In this document: piece after piece, positions 7,043-9,820 of the stretch
How the letters are laid out: every line of letters begins with the position of its first letter
How positions within the stretch are numbered: the stretch's first letter is position 1
Assembly (NCBI GenBank): GCA_038234975.1
Contig: JBBSUK010000131.1
Span: 1-9,820, forward strand
Direction of reading: 5' to 3'
DNA length: 9,820 nucleotides
Source of the DNA: Schlegelella_A sp038234975
GTDB taxonomy: Bacteria > Pseudomonadota > Gammaproteobacteria > Burkholderiales > Burkholderiaceae_C
Notes under the pieces: model-generated
The model's database searches: none
What the model was told of the DNA's origin: nothing
Seen by the model: the letters and a program-made list of their open reading frames with translations, nothing else
Made by a program: the position numbers and the translations under genes

Positions 7043-7945
7043 ATGCAGCTACTTGCCAACGGCATCTCGCTCGAGGTCGAGGACCACGGCTCGCCGGGCG
7101 GCGAGCCGCTGGTGCTGGTGATGGGCCTGGGCATGCAGCTGCTCGCCTGGCCCGACCCGTTCGTCGCTGCCCTCGTCGAGCGCGGCTTTCGGGTCATCCG
7201 CTTCGACAACCGCGACATCGGCCACAGCGACTCGCTCGACGCGGGCGGCGTGCCCAACCTCGCGCTCGACGCCGTCCGCCACGCGCTCGGCCTGCGCATC
7301 GCCAGCCCGTACTCGCTCGCCGACATGGCCGCCGACACCGTCGGCGTGCTCGACGCGCTCGGCATCGCCAGGGCCCATGTCTGCGGCGCGTCGATGGGCG
7401 GCATGATCGCCCAGCACATCGGCTTCACGTTTCCCGAGCGGCTGATGAGCCTGACGCTGCTGATGACGACGACCGGCGCCAGGCGGCTGCCCGGCCCGAC
7501 GATGAAGGTGCGCGCTGCGCTGCTTTCGCGGCCGAAGCGACCGCGGGCGTTCGGCGACATCGTCGACCACTACGTCGTCCTGTACGGACTGATCGGCAGT
7601 CCCGCATTCCGACCCGAACCCGCCTGGCTGCGCGAGCGGCTGGCGTCGTTCGTGAGACGCTCGTATCGGCCCGCAGGCACGGCACGGCAGATGGTCGCGA
7701 TCGTCGCCGACGGCGACCGCAGTGCCCGCGTCGCCCGGATCGCCGCACCGACGCACGTGATCCACGGCGGCGCCGACCCGCTCGTGCCGGCCGCGGCAGG
7801 CCGAGACCTCGCAGCGCGCATCGCCGGCGCCACGCTCGACCTCGTCGACGGCATGGGTCACGACCTGCCGGCGCAGCTGTGGCCGCGCTTCGTCGACGGC
7901 ATCGCCTCGGTGGCCGGTCGCGCCGGCATGTCCAGAGGCGCGTAG
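7043..7945 (+). CDS. Alpha/beta-fold hydrolase (RdmC-like esterase type)
   Basis: This 300-residue protein has a complete alpha/beta hydrolase catalytic set: Ser117 in the nucleophile elbow GASMGGM, Asp245 in GGADPLVPA and His273 in GMGHDLP. The N-terminal block LVLVMGLGMQLLAWPDPF, then RVIRFDNRDIGHSD, resembles the RdmC-like (methylesterase-type) group often annotated only as hydrolase in proteobacteria. No signal peptide is seen, so it is probably cytoplasmic. ATG at 7043 lies 21 bases after the regulator, with only a weak purine stretch upstream. It could be read through from the catabolic operon, where an esterase or deformylase (NicD-like) would make sense, but its similarity and its place just before dusA fit an unrelated housekeeping neighbour equally well. 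The substrate is unknown. Confidence 0.85.
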   Translation: MQLLANGISLEVEDHGSPGGEPLVLVMGLGMQLLAWPDPFVAALVERGFRVIRFDNRDIGHSDSLDAGGVPNLALDAVRHALGLRIASPYSLADMAADTVGVLDALGIARAHVCGASMGGMIAQHIGFTFPERLMSLTLLMTTTGARRLPGPTMKVRAALLSRPKRPRAFGDIVDHYVVLYGLIGSPAFRPEPAWLRERLASFVRRSYRPAGTARQMVAIVADGDRSARVARIAAPTHVIHGGADPLVPAAAGRDLAARIAGATLDLVDGMGHDLPAQLWPRFVDGIASVAGRAGMSRGA

Positions 7946-7959
7946 CGGAAAATCGCCCC

Positions 7960-9048
7960 ATGGTCGCCGACAACGCGACGCCCTGGCGCCTGTCGGTCGC
8001 TCCGATGATGGATTGGACCGACCGCCACTGCCGCGTCTTCCACCGCCTGCTGAGCCGTCGTGCCCGCCTCTACACCGAGATGGTGACGACCGGCGCGCTG
8101 CTGCACGGCTACATCCCGCGCCACCTCGATTTCGACGCCCGCGAGCAGCCGGTCGCGCTGCAGCTCGGCGGCAGCGAGCCGGCCGATCTGGCGGCGTGCG
8201 CGCGCATCGGCGAGCGATGGGGCTATGTCGAGGTCAACCTCAACTGCGGCTGTCCGAGCCCGCGCGTGCAGCGTTGCGCGTTCGGTGCCTGCCTGATGAC
8301 CGAGCCTCGACTCGTCGCCGACTCGGTGCGGGCGATGCGCGACGCGGTGGCCATTCCGGTGACCGTCAAGCACCGCATCGGCGTCGACCGCGACGACCGC
8401 TACGACTTCGTGCGCGACTTCGTCGGCACGGTGGCCGAGGCCGGTTGCGAGCTCTTCATCGTCCATGCGCGCAGCGCCTGGCTTGACGGGGTCAGCCCGA
8501 AGGAGAACCGCGAGCTGCCGCCGTTGCGCTACGACACCGTGGCGAGGTTGCAGCGCGACTTTCCGGCGCTTCGCTTCGTCCTCAATGGCGGCATCGCCGA
8601 CAACGAACAGGTCGAGGCGCATCTCGCGGCTTTCGGCGGCGTGATGGCCGGCCGCATGGCGTACCACGACCCCTGGCAGCTCGCCGAGTGGGATGCCCGC
8701 TTCTTCGGCGACGACCGTCGACCCGACCGCGACGCCGTCGAGGCGGCGATGGTCGGCTACATGGCGCGCGAACAGTCCGAGCGGGGCACCCCCTGGCCGC
8801 GCATCGCCCGTCACATGCTCGGCCTGCGGCGCGGCCAGCCCGGGGCGCGGCAGTGGCGTCAGGCCTGGTCCGACGCGCGCTGGCGCGACCGGCCGCCGGG
8901 CGCGGTCGCCGAGCGGGCAAGCGCGGCGCTGACGCAGGCGGCGCCGGGCGCCGCAGCCGCGCCGCCCCAGTCACCGACGCCAGGCGTGAAATCCAAACGC
9001 TCGGACGGTCTCGAAAGCGCCCGGTCCACGGGGATACTTCCCGGGTAA
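7960..9048 (+). CDS. dusA: tRNA-dihydrouridine(20/20a) synthase DusA
   Basis: This FMN- and NADPH-dependent enzyme reduces uridines 20/20a in the tRNA D-loop. The 362-residue protein begins WRLSVAPMMDWTDRHCR (FMN-barrel strand 1). It has EVNLNCGCPSPRVQ with catalytic Cys98, FGACLM, VTVKHRIGVD with the FMN/substrate Lys, FIVHARSAWLDGVSPKENR (the DusA-specific segment; Ser stands where Lys is common), PPLRY and the phosphate-binding LNGGI. These mark DusA rather than DusB or DusC. ATG at 7960 was chosen because the conserved part begins about ten residues later; GGAAAA at 7947-7952 is a modest ribosome binding site. The open frame extends further upstream within the hydrolase gene but without homology. 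The last 35 or so residues (Ala/Pro-rich, then basic) exceed the usual 330-345 residue length and look like a low-complexity tail. It lies 14 bases after the hydrolase. Confidence 0.95.
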   Translation: MVADNATPWRLSVAPMMDWTDRHCRVFHRLLSRRARLYTEMVTTGALLHGYIPRHLDFDAREQPVALQLGGSEPADLAACARIGERWGYVEVNLNCGCPSPRVQRCAFGACLMTEPRLVADSVRAMRDAVAIPVTVKHRIGVDRDDRYDFVRDFVGTVAEAGCELFIVHARSAWLDGVSPKENRELPPLRYDTVARLQRDFPALRFVLNGGIADNEQVEAHLAAFGGVMAGRMAYHDPWQLAEWDARFFGDDRRPDRDAVEAAMVGYMAREQSERGTPWPRIARHMLGLRRGQPGARQWRQAWSDARWRDRPPGAVAERASAALTQAAPGAAAAPPQSPTPGVKSKRSDGLESARSTGILPG

Positions 9049-9071
9049 CCGCGCCCGCTCGGGTGCCGTCG

Positions 9072-9820
9072 ATGAACCGCCCAGACCCGTCCGCCGCAGC
9101 CAACGCGTTTCGCTTCGCCGAGGAAGCGATCCGTTCGATCGCGGTGGCCAACGTGCCGGGCGTCGCCAACAGCCTGCTGTTTCGCGTCAAGAACGCGGCC
9201 ACGTATCACGAGCGCAGCCAGCTGGCGCAGGCGCAGAAAGCCTTTGTCGAGGCGCAGGAGGTCTTCCTCGCCACGTTCGCGGCCGCCCTGCGCCAGGGCA
9301 TCGAGGCAGACGTCGGCACCGAGGCACCCGCTGCCGTCGCCAAGACCGCCACCGACTGGCAGTCGATCGGTCTCGTCGACGAAGGGCGGATCGAGGAGAG
9401 CATCGGCTCGAAGCGGCTCGGTCAGCTGATCGGCCATGCGAGCGATGCCGAGCTGCGCGAGCTCGACGGCTATGCCGCGGCGATGCTAGGGCTGGCGTCG
9501 GCCGAGGAGAGCCGCAACCCGCTGCGCGGCGACATCATCGGCGCGGCGCTGCATCGGTCGATCGAGAAGATCGCCGACGAGCCGTCGTCGCAGAAGATCC
9601 TCTCGCGCGAGCTCGGCCAGGCGATGGCCGATGCGATGCCCGCGTGCTATCGGACCATCATCGACACGATGAAGGCGCGCGGCGTCACGCCGCTCGACCG
9701 GGCCATGAGGGCGGTCGACGATTCCGCCCGCCGGCCCGGAACCGCCGCCGACGGTCGCGGCGGCCTCGACGAGCTGCGGCGCGCGATGGACGCATCGTGG
9801 GTCGGCCGGCCGCCGCCGCA
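9072..9820 (+). CDS. DUF1631-like protein, 5' part, runs off the window
   Basis: An open frame starts at ATG 9072 and continues without a stop through the last base (249 complete codons). The residues around 95-150 (TDWQSIGLVDEGRIEES, then KRLGQLIGHASDAELREL) and the NPLRG segment near 155 resemble DUF1631 proteins, large proteins common in Burkholderiales and other proteobacteria that are often labelled thymidine phosphorylase without evidence. DUF1631 members typically have a block L-V-D-D/E-x-x-L/I-E-E-S-hydrophobic followed by an N-P-L segment, as here. The visible part is mostly helical and charged, with no signal peptide or membrane segment. The start lies 23 bases after dusA, with only a weak GGGTG upstream. 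The family call comes from recalled patterns and should be confirmed with the full-length gene; the function is unknown. Confidence 0.72.
   Translation, partial: MNRPDPSAAANAFRFAEEAIRSIAVANVPGVANSLLFRVKNAATYHERSQLAQAQKAFVEAQEVFLATFAAALRQGIEADVGTEAPAAVAKTATDWQSIGLVDEGRIEESIGSKRLGQLIGHASDAELRELDGYAAAMLGLASAEESRNPLRGDIIGAALHRSIEKIADEPSSQKILSRELGQAMADAMPACYRTIIDTMKARGVTPLDRAMRAVDDSARRPGTAADGRGGLDELRRAMDASWVGRPPP

Noticed and set aside
7043..7945. The alpha/beta hydrolase as N-formylmaleamate deformylase (NicD), making the cluster a nicotinate or hydroxypyridine pathway.
   Set aside because: The sequence looks more like the RdmC-type esterase group, and no 2,5-dihydroxypyridine dioxygenase or maleamate amidase of the isochorismatase fold is present. 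It is kept only as an alternative.
9020..9045. CCCGG and CCGGG arms around GGGGATACTTCCC, as a terminator or operator.
   Set aside because: It lies inside the dusA reading frame, has short arms and no T tract, and such GC arms arise readily by chance in this composition.

Overview
The window is very GC-rich (about 70% by eye). Genes are packed on the plus strand, with 4-base stop/start overlaps and GTG starts. The DusA-type tRNA dihydrouridine synthase followed by a DUF1631-type gene, together with the codon use, suggests a betaproteobacterium, most likely of the order Burkholderiales (inference; no rRNA or marker gene is present to confirm it).

Layout, all on the plus strand. (1) Positions 1-2522: the 3' end of a LivH-type permease, then LivM, LivG and LivF, forming most of a branched-chain amino acid-type (HAAT family) ABC importer. 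Its binding protein is not in the window. (2) Positions 2523-2584: a 62-base, comparatively AT-rich gap with a perfect 7+7 inverted repeat and a 10-base direct repeat, the best regulatory candidate here. (3) Positions 2585-7021: a catabolic cluster of a bicupin gentisate/salicylate 1,2-dioxygenase-like enzyme, a fumarylacetoacetate hydrolase (FAH) family hydrolase, a nitrilase, a maleate cis-trans isomerase, and a short GntR/FCD regulator that appears to lack the middle of its ligand domain. (4) Positions 7043-9820: genes that look like general chromosomal background, namely an alpha/beta hydrolase, dusA and the 5' part of a DUF1631-like gene that runs off the window.

Proposed joint role (inference): the importer takes up an aromatic or nitrile-bearing acid and the nitrilase converts a nitrile to a carboxylate. 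The bicupin enzyme opens the ring between a hydroxyl and a carboxyl carbon, and the FAH-family hydrolase cleaves the maleylpyruvate-type product to maleate plus a 2-oxoacid such as pyruvate. The maleate isomerase then makes fumarate for the TCA cycle. This would be the glutathione-independent, direct-hydrolysis branch of a gentisate-type pathway; no maleylpyruvate isomerase is visible. The true substrate cannot be read from the sequence.

The most notable oddities are the internal deletion in the regulator, the inclusion of a nitrilase translationally coupled to the maleate isomerase, and a LivFG ATPase pair in which one of the two composite ATP sites appears degenerate. I see no RNA genes, insertion sequences, CRISPR arrays or clear terminators. 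No stretch over 300 bases lacks a gene.
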